From positions 124,001-188,000 of the forward strand of contig NZ_CAJYEB010000010.1 in the NCBI RefSeq assembly GCF_913773735.1: DNA of 64,000 bases. Reading direction: 5' to 3'. The notes under the pieces were generated by a model, which saw nothing but the letters and a program-made list of their open reading frames with translations, did no database searches and was not told the origin of the DNA. Below, piece by piece: positions 50,740-58,861 of the stretch; the stretch's first letter is position 1, and each line of letters starts with the position of its first letter. Both the position numbers and the translations under genes were made by a program. The DNA is from an uncultured Massilia sp. (GTDB taxonomy: Bacteria > Pseudomonadota > Gammaproteobacteria > Burkholderiales > Burkholderiaceae_D).

Positions 50740-52236
50740 TCACACGCGGTTCAGCAGGAACGTGGTCAGCAGCGGCACCGGACGGCCGGTGGCGCCCTTC
50801 GCCGCGCCGCTCTTCCAGGCGGTGCCGGCGATGTCGACGTGGGCCCAGGTGTAGTTGCGGGTGAAGTTTTCCAGGAAGCAGGCCGCCGTGATCGAGGCGC
50901 CGCCCGGGGTGCCGATGTTCGCCAGGTCGGCGAAGTTCGACTTCAGCTGCTCGTTGTACTGCTCGCCGATCGGCAGGCGCCAGGCGGTGTCGCCCGCCTG
51001 CCTGCCGGCGTCCAGCAGTTCCTCGGCCAGCGCGTCGTGGGCGTCGTCGTGGCGGGTGAAGATGCCCGAGTTGTGGTGGCCCAGCGAGACGATGACGGCG
51101 CCCGTCAGCGTGGCGATGTCGATCACGGCGGCCGGCTTGAAGCGCTCGGCGTAGGTCAGCGCGTCGCACAGGATCAGGCGGCCCTCGGCGTCCGTGTTCA
51201 GGATCTCGATGGTGGTGCCGTTCATCGCCGTGACGATGTCGCCCGGCTTGGTGGCATGGCCCGACGGCATGTTCTCGCACGCGGCGACGATGCCGACCAC
51301 GTTCAGCTTCAGGCCCATCTCGCCGATCGCGCGGAAGGTGCCCAGCACCGAGCCGGCGCCGCACATGTCGTACTTCATCTCGTCCATGTTCGGACCCGGC
51401 TTGAGCGAGATGCCGCCGGTGTCGAAGGTGATGCCCTTGCCGACCAGCACGACCGGCGCATCGTTCTTCTTGCCGCCGTTGTGCTTCAGGACGATGAACT
51501 TCGGCGGTTCGTCGCTGCCGCGGGTGACGGACAGGAAGCTGCCCATCTTCAGCGCCTCGAGCTGCTTGCGTTCCAGCACTTCGATGTCGAAGCCGTAGTC
51601 GCCGGCCAGCTTCTTGGCGGTGTTGGCCAGGTAGGTCGGGGTGCAGACGTTCGGCGACAGGTTACCCAGTTCCTTGGTCAGGTTCATGCCGTTGGCGATG
51701 GCGATCGACTGGGCCAGCACGGCCTTCAGTTGCGGCGTCGCCTGGGCCACGGCGATGGCCAGCTTGCGCACGCCCGCGGGCGCCGGATCCTTCTTGCTCT
51801 TCTGCCCGTCGGTGCGGAACTCCGCCTCGTTGGCGCCGACGACGATCGCGCGCACGGCCCATGCCAGGTCGCGGCCTTTCACATTCTCCAGCGGGAATGC
51901 GATAATGCCATCCGCTGCGCCGAGCGTGGCGAAGGCCTTCAGCGTGGCGGACACGGCGCCGGTGAAGCTTTTCTCGCTGACGACGTCGTCGGCGCCCATG
52001 CCGACCAGCAGCACGCGCGCCGCGGTCACGCCGGCCACGCCGCGCAGCAGCAGGGTCGAGCCCGGCTTGCCGGAGATATCACCCGATTTGACGGCGGCGG
52101 CGATGTCGCCGTTCGCATCGAGGGCCTTCGCTGCCTCCGACAGTTTCTTGTTCTCGAACACCGCGACTGCGACGCAGCCCGATTTGGCGGCGGCCAGCGT
52201 GTTTTTTGTGTCGAATGCTTTTATGCTAAAGTCCAT
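50740..52236 (-). CDS. pepA: Leucyl aminopeptidase (M17)
   Basis: This 498-residue cytosolic hexameric metallopeptidase removes N-terminal residues. The catalytic C-terminal domain has [18 protein letters not shown] (metal/lysine site) and the signature [14 protein letters not shown]. The N-terminal macro-like domain is less conserved. The frame is open to 52335, but the ATG at 52236 ([12 protein letters not shown]) has GGAGA 6 nt upstream. It is divergent from lptF, the classical pepA-lptFG arrangement, and shares a 112-bp promoter region. Confidence 0.96.
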   Translation of the reverse strand: MDFSIKAFDTKNTLAAAKSGCVAVAVFENKKLSEAAKALDANGDIAAAVKSGDISGKPGSTLLLRGVAGVTAARVLLVGMGADDVVSEKSFTGAVSATLKAFATLGAADGIIAFPLENVKGRDLAWAVRAIVVGANEAEFRTDGQKSKKDPAPAGVRKLAIAVAQATPQLKAVLAQSIAIANGMNLTKELGNLSPNVCTPTYLANTAKKLAGDYGFDIEVLERKQLEALKMGSFLSVTRGSDEPPKFIVLKHNGGKKNDAPVVLVGKGITFDTGGISLKPGPNMDEMKYDMCGAGSVLGTFRAIGEMGLKLNVVGIVAACENMPSGHATKPGDIVTAMNGTTIEILNTDAEGRLILCDALTYAERFKPAAVIDIATLTGAVIVSLGHHNSGIFTRHDDAHDALAEELLDAGRQAGDTAWRLPIGEQYNEQLKSNFADLANIGTPGGASITAACFLENFTRNYTWAHVDIAGTAWKSGAAKGATGRPVPLLTTFLLNRV

Positions 52237-52312
52237 TTGATTCTCCGTTTCGTGTTTGTGACGCGCGTACGCCTCGGGAAACTTCCGGAAACCTGCGCCA
52301 GGCGGCGGTTCC

Positions 52313-52342
52313 TTGACGTTCCCATAAACCTGCAATTATAAC
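52313..52342 (+). promoter_or_regulatory. Promoter of lptFG
   Basis: TTGACG (52313-52318) and TATAAC (52337-52342) are separated by 18 bp. The -10 box ends 6 nt before the lptF ATG and no Shine-Dalgarno is present, so the start site probably coincides with the start codon. Confidence 0.65.
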
Positions 52343-52348
52343 TATCGA

Positions 52349-53497
52349 ATGATTTTCCAACGCGCCCTACAGCGTGAATTGGCCAGCGTGGCCGGCGCAA
52401 CCTTCACCGTCCTGTTTTCGATCTTCGTCACCTGGACCCTGATTTCCATCCTCGGCAAGGCCGCGGGCGGCAAGGTCGCTTCGGGCGACGTGCTGGCGCT
52501 GATCGGTTTTTCCGTGCTGAATTATCTGCCAACCATCCTCATTCTGACCAGCTTTATCGCCGTGATCGCCACCGTCACGCGCAGCTACCGCGATTCCGAA
52601 ATGGTCGTGTGGTTCGCCTCCGGCCAGTCGCTGGCGCGCTGGATCAAGCCGGTGCTGCTGGCCGGCCTGCCGCTCGTGATCGCGGTCGCCCTGCTGGCCC
52701 TGTTCGCCACGCCCTGGGCCAAGGGCAAGAGTGTCGAATACATCCAGCGCTTCGAGAAGCGCGAAGACCTCAAGCGCGTGGCACCGGGCCAGTTCCGCGA
52801 ATCGACGTCGGCCAACCGCGTGTTCTTCGTCGAAGGCTCCACCAGCGGCTCGACGGTCGTGCAGAACGTGTTCGTCAACAGCGTCGACGCCAATGGCAAT
52901 TCCGTCGTCGTCGCCAAGGAAGGCGTGATCGAGCCGGACGGCAAGGGCGGTTCCTACCTCGTGCTGAAGAACGGCCGGCGCTACCTGGGCCATCCGGGCC
53001 AGGCCGATTTCCAGTCGATGGAATTCGAGCGCTACCGCATGCGCGTGGGCAACCAGGTCCCCGTGATCGGCATCGACACGCCGCCCGAGGCGATGTCGAC
53101 CCAGACCCTCCTGGCGTTTCCGGATAACCGCTTCGCCGATGCCGAACTGCTGTACCGCATCTCCGCGCCGATCACCTGCGTGGTGCTGATGCTGTTGGCG
53201 ATCCCCCTCGGCTTCGTCAATCCGCGCGCCGGCAGCTCGGCCAACCTGATCCTGGCGCTGCTGATCTTCTTCACGTACAACAACCTGACCAAGCTGTTCG
53301 AGAACAGCGTCAAGCAGGGCAAGCTCAGCTTCGCAATGGGCTGGTGGCCGCTGCACCTGTTCGGGCTGCTGACCGTGCTCGCACTGTTCGCCTGGCGCCT
53401 GAACGTCAACCACCGCTGGCATCCGGCCGTGCTGTGGAGCGCGTTCAAGCGCCGCCGCATGCTCAAGGACGGCGCGGCCGCGGAGGGCGCGCGATGA
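52349..53497 (+). CDS. lptF: LPS export ABC transporter permease LptF
   Basis: This 382-residue YjgP/YjgQ-family permease is half of the LptB2FG complex that extracts LPS from the inner membrane. It has three N-terminal transmembrane segments within residues 1-130, a periplasmic beta-jellyroll domain (about 130-270), and three C-terminal segments. MIFQRALQRELASV at the start and GSSANLILALLIFFTYNNL near the end are typical. It overlaps lptG by 4 bp. The start appears leaderless. Confidence 0.95.
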   Translation: MIFQRALQRELASVAGATFTVLFSIFVTWTLISILGKAAGGKVASGDVLALIGFSVLNYLPTILILTSFIAVIATVTRSYRDSEMVVWFASGQSLARWIKPVLLAGLPLVIAVALLALFATPWAKGKSVEYIQRFEKREDLKRVAPGQFRESTSANRVFFVEGSTSGSTVVQNVFVNSVDANGNSVVVAKEGVIEPDGKGGSYLVLKNGRRYLGHPGQADFQSMEFERYRMRVGNQVPVIGIDTPPEAMSTQTLLAFPDNRFADAELLYRISAPITCVVLMLLAIPLGFVNPRAGSSANLILALLIFFTYNNLTKLFENSVKQGKLSFAMGWWPLHLFGLLTVLALFAWRLNVNHRWHPAVLWSAFKRRRMLKDGAAAEGAR

Positions 53498-54678
53498 GGA
53501 TCTTGCAGCGCTATTTCCTGGTCAATATTTCGCAGGCCGTGGCCTTCGTGCTGGTTGCCCTGCTGGGCCTGATCGCCTTCATGGATCTCACCAGCGAGCT
53601 GCCCGCGGTGGGCAAGGGCGGCTACATGATGCAGCACGCGGTGCTGTACGTGCTGCTCCTGATCCCGGGCCACATGTACGAGGTGATGCCGGTGGCCGCG
53701 CTGATCGGCACCATCTACACGCTGGCGCAGTTCGCCCAGAGTTCGGAATTCACGATCATGCGCGCCTCGTCGATGTCGACGCGGATGGCGGCCGGCATGC
53801 TGTTTCGTATCGGCATCCTGTTCGTCGCGATCACCTTCATCTTCGGCGAACTGGTCACGCCGCGCACCGCGCCGCTGGCCGAGCGCGTGCGCCTGTCGGC
53901 CAAGGGCGCCACGGTGTCGGCCGAATTCCGCTCCGGCATGTGGACCAAGGACACCATCCACAACGGCGGCCTGCGCGGCCCCGTGACGGGTTCGCGCTTC
54001 TTCAACGCGCGCCAGATCCGCCCGGACGGCCAGCTGGTCGACGTGCAGCTGTACGAATTCGACAACCACATGCGCATGCGCGCGCTGATCACGGCCGCCG
54101 CCGCCACCTTCAGCGGCAACGGCATCTGGCGCCTGCAGGACGTGACCGAGACCCTGTTCACCAACAGCCGCACGCTGCCGGTGCCGGGCACGCCGGTGCC
54201 GCGCGGCCAGACCATCCAGAGCACCTTCGCCCAGGACACGGCGGCGGTCGCCACGCGCAAGGTGGCCAGCCTCGACCTCGTGTCGGAAATCACGCCGAAG
54301 ATCCTGTCGGTGTCGCGCTCCGATCCCGAGCGCATGTCGGCCAACGAACTGGCCGTCTACACGCGCCACCTGGCCGAGAACCGCCAGGAGACCGAGCGCT
54401 TCAAGATCGCGTTCTGGAAGAAGATCGTCGACCCGCTGTCGATCTTCGTGCTGATGGGACTGGCGCTGCCGTTCGGCTACCTGCACACGCGCAGCGGCGG
54501 CATCAGCCTGAAGATTTTCGTGGGCATCATGATCGGCGTGAGCTTCCTGCTGGTCAACTCGCTGTTCTCGCACCTGGGCATGCTGTCGACCTGGCCGGCC
54601 TTCCTCACCGCCGTGGCGCCCAGCCTGCTGTACCTGCTGATGGCGATCGGCGCCCTGCGCTGGGTGGAGCGACACTGA
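53494..54678 (+). CDS. lptG: LPS export ABC transporter permease LptG
   Basis: This 394-residue partner of LptF has the same architecture. MRILQRYFLVNISQAVAFV leads into TM1. QSSEFTIMRASSMSTRM is the coupling-helix region that contacts LptB. A periplasmic domain (about 140-285) is followed by three more segments (DPLSIFVLMGLALPFGYL). The frame is open to 53344, but the ATG at 53494 overlaps the lptF stop (ATGA). It shares one base with the next start (TGATG). Confidence 0.95.
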   Translation: MRILQRYFLVNISQAVAFVLVALLGLIAFMDLTSELPAVGKGGYMMQHAVLYVLLLIPGHMYEVMPVAALIGTIYTLAQFAQSSEFTIMRASSMSTRMAAGMLFRIGILFVAITFIFGELVTPRTAPLAERVRLSAKGATVSAEFRSGMWTKDTIHNGGLRGPVTGSRFFNARQIRPDGQLVDVQLYEFDNHMRMRALITAAAATFSGNGIWRLQDVTETLFTNSRTLPVPGTPVPRGQTIQSTFAQDTAAVATRKVASLDLVSEITPKILSVSRSDPERMSANELAVYTRHLAENRQETERFKIAFWKKIVDPLSIFVLMGLALPFGYLHTRSGGISLKIFVGIMIGVSFLLVNSLFSHLGMLSTWPAFLTAVAPSLLYLLMAIGALRWVERH

Positions 54679-55064
54679 TGACGACGCCCACCAAAGCCCT
54701 GGTCCTGTTCGCCCACGGCGCGCGCGCCGCATCCTGGGCGGCGCCGTTCGAGCGCCTGCGCGCGCTGGTCGCGCAGCAGCGTCCCGACTGCGCCGTGTCG
54801 CTCGCCTTCCTCGAGCTGATGACGCCCAGCCTGCCGGACGAGGCGGCGCGCCTCGCCGCCCTCGGCGTGCGCGAGCTCGTCGTCGTGCCCATCTTCCTGG
54901 GGCAGGGCGGGCACCTGCTGCGCGACCTCCCGCGCATCGTCGACGCGCTGCGCGCCGCCTGGCCGCAGCTGCAGGTCGAGACCGTGCCCGCGGTGGGCGA
55001 GGATCCCGGCGTGCTGGCCGCGATGGCCGCTTATTGCGCTGCGGCCAGTGCGCCGGCGCCCTGA
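54678..55064 (+). CDS. CbiX-type sirohydrochlorin chelatase, short form
   Basis: This 128-residue class II chelatase inserts Fe or Co into sirohydrochlorin. KALVLFAHGARAASWAAPFE contains the metal-binding His of the HGAR/HGS motif, and PIFLGQGGHLLRDLP near residues 75-89 supplies the second His. The length fits a single-domain CbiX(S) that dimerises. It is translationally coupled to lptG, although its natural pathway partner cobA lies 3 kb downstream on the other strand. A siroheme role for CysI is likely. Confidence 0.85.
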   Translation: MTTPTKALVLFAHGARAASWAAPFERLRALVAQQRPDCAVSLAFLELMTPSLPDEAARLAALGVRELVVVPIFLGQGGHLLRDLPRIVDALRAAWPQLQVETVPAVGEDPGVLAAMAAYCAAASAPAP

Positions 55065-55273
55065 ATCCAGCAGCATTGCATTTTTGAAAAGGTAGCGCCA
55101 GCGTCTACTTTTTCCGTCATTTTTATTGCTCTGGATGTATCTTTTAATGCCAACTGCATTGCATTCTCCGCAATAAAACGTTGGTTTTCGGTGGTATTTC
55201 TGTCGGTAAAGTTATTTCTCCATTGCATTTCGACTTGCCGTGGGGAATCATAATTATCCGTCAGGCCGGCCAT
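55031..55273 (-). CDS. Uncertain small ORF in an AT-rich patch
   Basis: An 80-codon frame runs against the others from ATG 55273. Its product is hydrophilic (EMQWRNNFTDRNTTENQRF, then AMQLALKDTSRAIKMTEK). It stays open across AT-rich DNA where stops should be frequent, with AGA/ATA/AAA codons unlike the neighbours. It overlaps the chelatase 3' end by 34 bp. There is no family match or clear ribosome site; it may be a remnant or chance. Confidence 0.25.
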   Translation of the reverse strand: MAGLTDNYDSPRQVEMQWRNNFTDRNTTENQRFIAENAMQLALKDTSRAIKMTEKVDAGATFSKMQCCWIQGAGALAAAQ

Positions 55274-55303
55274 GTCCCGCGGCCGCCCACCCGAAGACCG
55301 ACC

Positions 55304-57919
55304 ATGCCCACCCCGACTTCCACCATCTACGTTCGTCCCGGCCTGGCCAGCTACACCTGGAGCTATGCCGGCACCTCGCTGCCGTCCGCCGCCTCGGCCG
55401 CATCGTCCGCCGTCACGCGCGTCGCGTTCGACGCCTCCAGCCTGCTGGGCCAGGAAGCCGCGCGCGGCGAGCTGCAGTACAGCTTCGACAACGGCAGGAC
55501 CTGGAATGCCTATGCGCTGCCGGTCGACGGCGACGGCGCCTACGTCGCCGCCAGCGGCACGCTGTGGCGCTTCCAGGACCGCAGCGGCGGCGATACCGTC
55601 ACGCCGGACGGCTTCAACGCCCGCTACCTGCTGGCCGACGGCAGCACGGTCACGGCGGTGGCGACGGTGGTGCCGGACACCCAGCCCGTCGGCCTGACCG
55701 GCGCCAGCGACACCATGTTCACGACCATGGCGGCAGGCGCCGTCGTCGACCTGCTGTCCGCCGTCGACACCGGTTCCCAGACCGGCGGGCGCTGGGCGAT
55801 CGACGGCCAGTCGCAGCGGGGCCTGTTCAAGGTCGTCTACGATGCCGCCGTCGATACCGCGGCCAGGCTCGTGATCGCCGACCCGGCGCAGATCCCGGCC
55901 GCGGGCACGGCCGCCTCGGTGACGATCCATTACTACGACCGCTACCAGGTCGACGCCAACGGCAATCCGATCGGCACCGGCGGCGTCACGCGCACGCTGC
56001 ACTATGCGATCGAGGACGGCAATGCCGGTTCGCTGGCCGGCCTGTCGAACGAAGCCAGGGCCGGCGCCGCCAGCGGCGCCTACGCCGGCGCGCCGGCCCT
56101 GGCGACGCTCGGCGGCGGCGGCTTCGTCGCCGTCTGGCAGGCGCCGGACCAGGCCGGCGGCGCGATCCAGGCGCAGCTGCGCGACGCGGCCGGCAACGCG
56201 CTCGGCGGCGCCTTCGCCGTGACTCCGGCCGGCGACGGCGTGGCCGAGGGCGAACCAGCCGTGACCGCGCTGTCGGGTGGCCGCTTCGCCGTCGCCTACA
56301 CGGTGCAGGCGGGCGACGCCGGCAAGATCGCCTACCGCGTGGTGGGCGCGGACGGCAGCGTCGGCACCGAGCACGTGCTGGACGCCGCCGCCGACGCGGC
56401 CATGCCCACGCTGGCGACGCTGTCCGACGGCAGCTTCGTGATCGGCTGGCGCAGCGGCGGCGCGGTGCACGTGCAGCATGCCGGCGCCGACGGCAATCCG
56501 CTCGGCGCGGCCCAGGCCTTCGTGGCGCTGGGCACGGCCTACAGCCCCAGCGTCACGGCGCTGGCGCACGGCGGCTGGGTGGTGTCCTGGGGAGAAATAG
56601 GCGACGGCAACGTCTACGCCGCCCTCGACGGGGGCGGGGCCTTCGTCGCCAACGGCGACGGCTATGCGGCCAGCTACACGACGGCGGCCCCGCTGCCGCA
56701 CGTGACGGCGCTGGCCGGCGGCGGTTTCGTGGTCGCCTGGGACAGCTACATCAACGATCCGCGCGGCTTTTCGATCAGCGACATCTTTTTCCAGCGCTTC
56801 GACGACGCCGGCCGCGCGCTCGGCGGGGCGGTCCAGGCCAACGTCGAATCCGGCGGCGGCCGCTACGATGCCGCCGTCACGGCGCTGTCCGACGGCGGCT
56901 TCCTGGTCGCCTGGCAGGGCGCCGACGGCGACGCCAACGGCGTCCATGGGCGCCGCTTCGGCCCCGACGGCAGCGCCGCCGACGCCACCGAGTTCGCGCT
57001 CAACCAGCTGCGCGGCGGCGACCAGACCAGCCCGGACGTCAAGGCGCTGGCCGGCGGCGGCTTCGCCGCGGCCTGGGTCGACACGGCCGCCGACGGCAGC
57101 GCCAGCATCGAGGTGCGCGTGCTGCCGGGCGAGGCCGCGCCGCCGGTCTCGGGCGGCACGCAGGATGGCGGATCGGGCAACGTCGCGACGCCGCCGCCGG
57201 CCACCACGCCGCCGGTGACGACGCCCGGCACGCCCAGCACGCCCAGTACGCCCAGTACGCCCAGCACGCCGGTCGGCACGACGCCGTCCACCCCGGCCAC
57301 GCCGTCGACCCCCACCAAGGTCCTGGGCAGCGCCGGCCACGACATCCTGGCGGCGCCGGCGGGCGTGTCGGCGCTGGACGGCCTCGATGGCCTGGACACC
57401 GTCGTGTACGGCGGCGCGCGTTCGGCGTACACGATCGCCAGGAGCGGCGCCGACGTGCTGGTGTCGGACACGTCCGGCCTGAGCACGCTGCTCAGCAACG
57501 TCGAGCGTCTCAAGTTCAGCGACCAGTCGATCGCCCTCGACATCGACGGCAATGCCGGCGAAGCCTACCGCCTGTACCAGGCCGCGTTCAACCGCGCGCC
57601 GGACAAGACCGGACTGGGATTCTGGATCGATGCGCTGGATGCGGGCCACGGCCTGCTGGAGGCGGCCCGGGGCTTCGTGGCGAGTGCGGAATTCGCCAGG
57701 CTGTACGGCGCTAACAGCACCGATACGCAGTTCGTCCAGGCGCTGTACCAGAACGTGCTGCACCGCAGCCCCGACGCGGCCGGCTATGCCTTCTGGCTGG
57801 ACAATATCGACAACACGACGCGGGCCGACGTGCTGGTGGCCTTCAGCGAGAGCGTGGAAAACCAGGCGCAGGTGATCGGCAGCATCCAGGACGGCATCGC
57901 GTTCACGCCGTGGTTGTGA
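55304..57919 (+). CDS. Seven-repeat (propeller-like) DUF4214 exported protein
   Basis: The protein has 871 residues. An N-terminal beta-rich region (1-255) resembles domains of RTX-type adhesins. Seven repeats of about 50 residues follow (264-612), each with a core like VTALAGGGFVVAW, consistent with a seven-bladed beta-propeller. A Pro/Thr/Ser linker (about 630-670, tandem TPS) leads to a degenerate RTX-like block (LDGLDTVVYGG) and a C-terminal DUF4214 domain (about 745-871). There is no N-terminal signal peptide, so type I secretion is likely. The ATG at 55304 has a weak ribosome site and the frame is open to 55181. Function is unknown. Confidence 0.8.
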   Translation: MPTPTSTIYVRPGLASYTWSYAGTSLPSAASAASSAVTRVAFDASSLLGQEAARGELQYSFDNGRTWNAYALPVDGDGAYVAASGTLWRFQDRSGGDTVTPDGFNARYLLADGSTVTAVATVVPDTQPVGLTGASDTMFTTMAAGAVVDLLSAVDTGSQTGGRWAIDGQSQRGLFKVVYDAAVDTAARLVIADPAQIPAAGTAASVTIHYYDRYQVDANGNPIGTGGVTRTLHYAIEDGNAGSLAGLSNEARAGAASGAYAGAPALATLGGGGFVAVWQAPDQAGGAIQAQLRDAAGNALGGAFAVTPAGDGVAEGEPAVTALSGGRFAVAYTVQAGDAGKIAYRVVGADGSVGTEHVLDAAADAAMPTLATLSDGSFVIGWRSGGAVHVQHAGADGNPLGAAQAFVALGTAYSPSVTALAHGGWVVSWGEIGDGNVYAALDGGGAFVANGDGYAASYTTAAPLPHVTALAGGGFVVAWDSYINDPRGFSISDIFFQRFDDAGRALGGAVQANVESGGGRYDAAVTALSDGGFLVAWQGADGDANGVHGRRFGPDGSAADATEFALNQLRGGDQTSPDVKALAGGGFAAAWVDTAADGSASIEVRVLPGEAAPPVSGGTQDGGSGNVATPPPATTPPVTTPGTPSTPSTPSTPSTPVGTTPSTPATPSTPTKVLGSAGHDILAAPAGVSALDGLDGLDTVVYGGARSAYTIARSGADVLVSDTSGLSTLLSNVERLKFSDQSIALDIDGNAGEAYRLYQAAFNRAPDKTGLGFWIDALDAGHGLLEAARGFVASAEFARLYGANSTDTQFVQALYQNVLHRSPDAAGYAFWLDNIDNTTRADVLVAFSESVENQAQVIGSIQDGIAFTPWL
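57228..57270 (+). repeat. Tandem 9-bp repeats coding the TPS linker
   Basis: Near-exact 9-bp units (ACGCCCAGT/ACGCCCAGC) repeat about four times and encode Thr-Pro-Ser steps between the propeller-like region and the C-terminal module. Confidence 0.7.
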
Positions 57920-57941
57920 TGCGGGCGCCGGACTGTTCCGT

Positions 57942-58027
57942 ACGTCGCCCCGGCGCAGGCCGGGGCCCAATGTTGACGCGCCTCGACGGCGCCGCGATAT
58001 TGGGTCCCGGCCTCCGCCGGGACGACG
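57942..58027. repeat. Dispersed 86-bp imperfect palindrome, copy C
   Basis: This copy opens CGTCGCCCCGGCGCAGG with GGGGCCCAAT and closes with ATTGGGTCCCGG and GGGACGACGG. It lies between the DUF4214 gene and cobA and matches copies A and B within the prp operon. Confidence 0.8.
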
Positions 58028-58081
58028 GTTGTCGTCCTGGTCGCTGCGACTGATCTGGACTTGGCCACGATCAAAGCGGCC

Positions 58082-58816
58082 TCACCCCGGCGCCGGATCC
58101 TCGGGCTGCCGCTCGCGCCGCTGCAAGGCTTCGCCGATCATCACCAGCACCGGCCCGTGCGCCGTCTCCAGGCCGTGCGCCAGCGCGGCCAGGGGCAGGC
58201 GCAGGATACGCTGGTCGGGGCGGCTGCAGTTCTCGACCACCACCACCGGCAGGTCCGGGCGGCGGCCCTCGGCCAGCAGGCGCTCGGCGGTGGCGGCCGC
58301 TTCGCGTCCGCCCATGTACTGCACCAGGGTGTCGGTTTCCGGCAGCGCCGGATGGTCGGGCTGGTCCGGCGCCGTGCTCGAGGTGAAGAAGGCGACGCTG
58401 CGCGCCAGGCCGCGCCGGGTCAGCGGCTGCCTGGTGGCCGCCGCGGCCGCGACGGCCGTGGTGATGCCGGGAACGACCTCGACCTCGATGCCCTCCGCTT
58501 CCAGCGCCCGCAATTCCTCGTCAGCGCGACCGAACAGCATCGGGTCGCCGCCCTTCAGGCGCACCACCAGGCGGTGGCGGCGCGCGCACTCGACCAGCCG
58601 CGCGTTGATGACGGCCTGCGCCGTCGAGCGCTGGCCCGAGCGCTTGCCCACCGAGATCAGCTCGGCCTGCGGGCACAGGGCCAGCATCTCGGGCGTGACG
58701 AGCGCATCGTAGAGCACCACGTCGGCTTGCGCGAGCAGGCGCGCGCCGCGTACGGTGATGAGGTCGGCCGCGCCGGGACCGGCGCCGATCAGGTAGACTT
58801 TTCCCAGCGCCGGCAT
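58082..58816 (-). CDS. cobA: Uroporphyrinogen-III C-methyltransferase
   Basis: This 244-residue SUMT methylates uroporphyrinogen III at C2 and C7 to precorrin-2 using SAM, the entry to siroheme and cobalamin. VYLIGAGPGAADLIT (residues 8-22) and RLKGGDPMLFGRA (from about 86) are the family signatures, with VVPGITTAVAAAA near 130. It is a single-domain form, not a CysG fusion. It lies downstream of cysN in the same direction after a 45-bp gap, so siroheme supply and sulfite reduction are probably coordinated. Confidence 0.94.
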   Translation of the reverse strand: MPALGKVYLIGAGPGAADLITVRGARLLAQADVVLYDALVTPEMLALCPQAELISVGKRSGQRSTAQAVINARLVECARRHRLVVRLKGGDPMLFGRADEELRALEAEGIEVEVVPGITTAVAAAAATRQPLTRRGLARSVAFFTSSTAPDQPDHPALPETDTLVQYMGGREAAATAERLLAEGRRPDLPVVVVENCSRPDQRILRLPLAALAHGLETAHGPVLVMIGEALQRRERQPEDPAPG

Positions 58817-58861
58817 GGGTTCCTTTCGAGTCGGGCGTGCAAGCGGATCATACCCCGCGGA

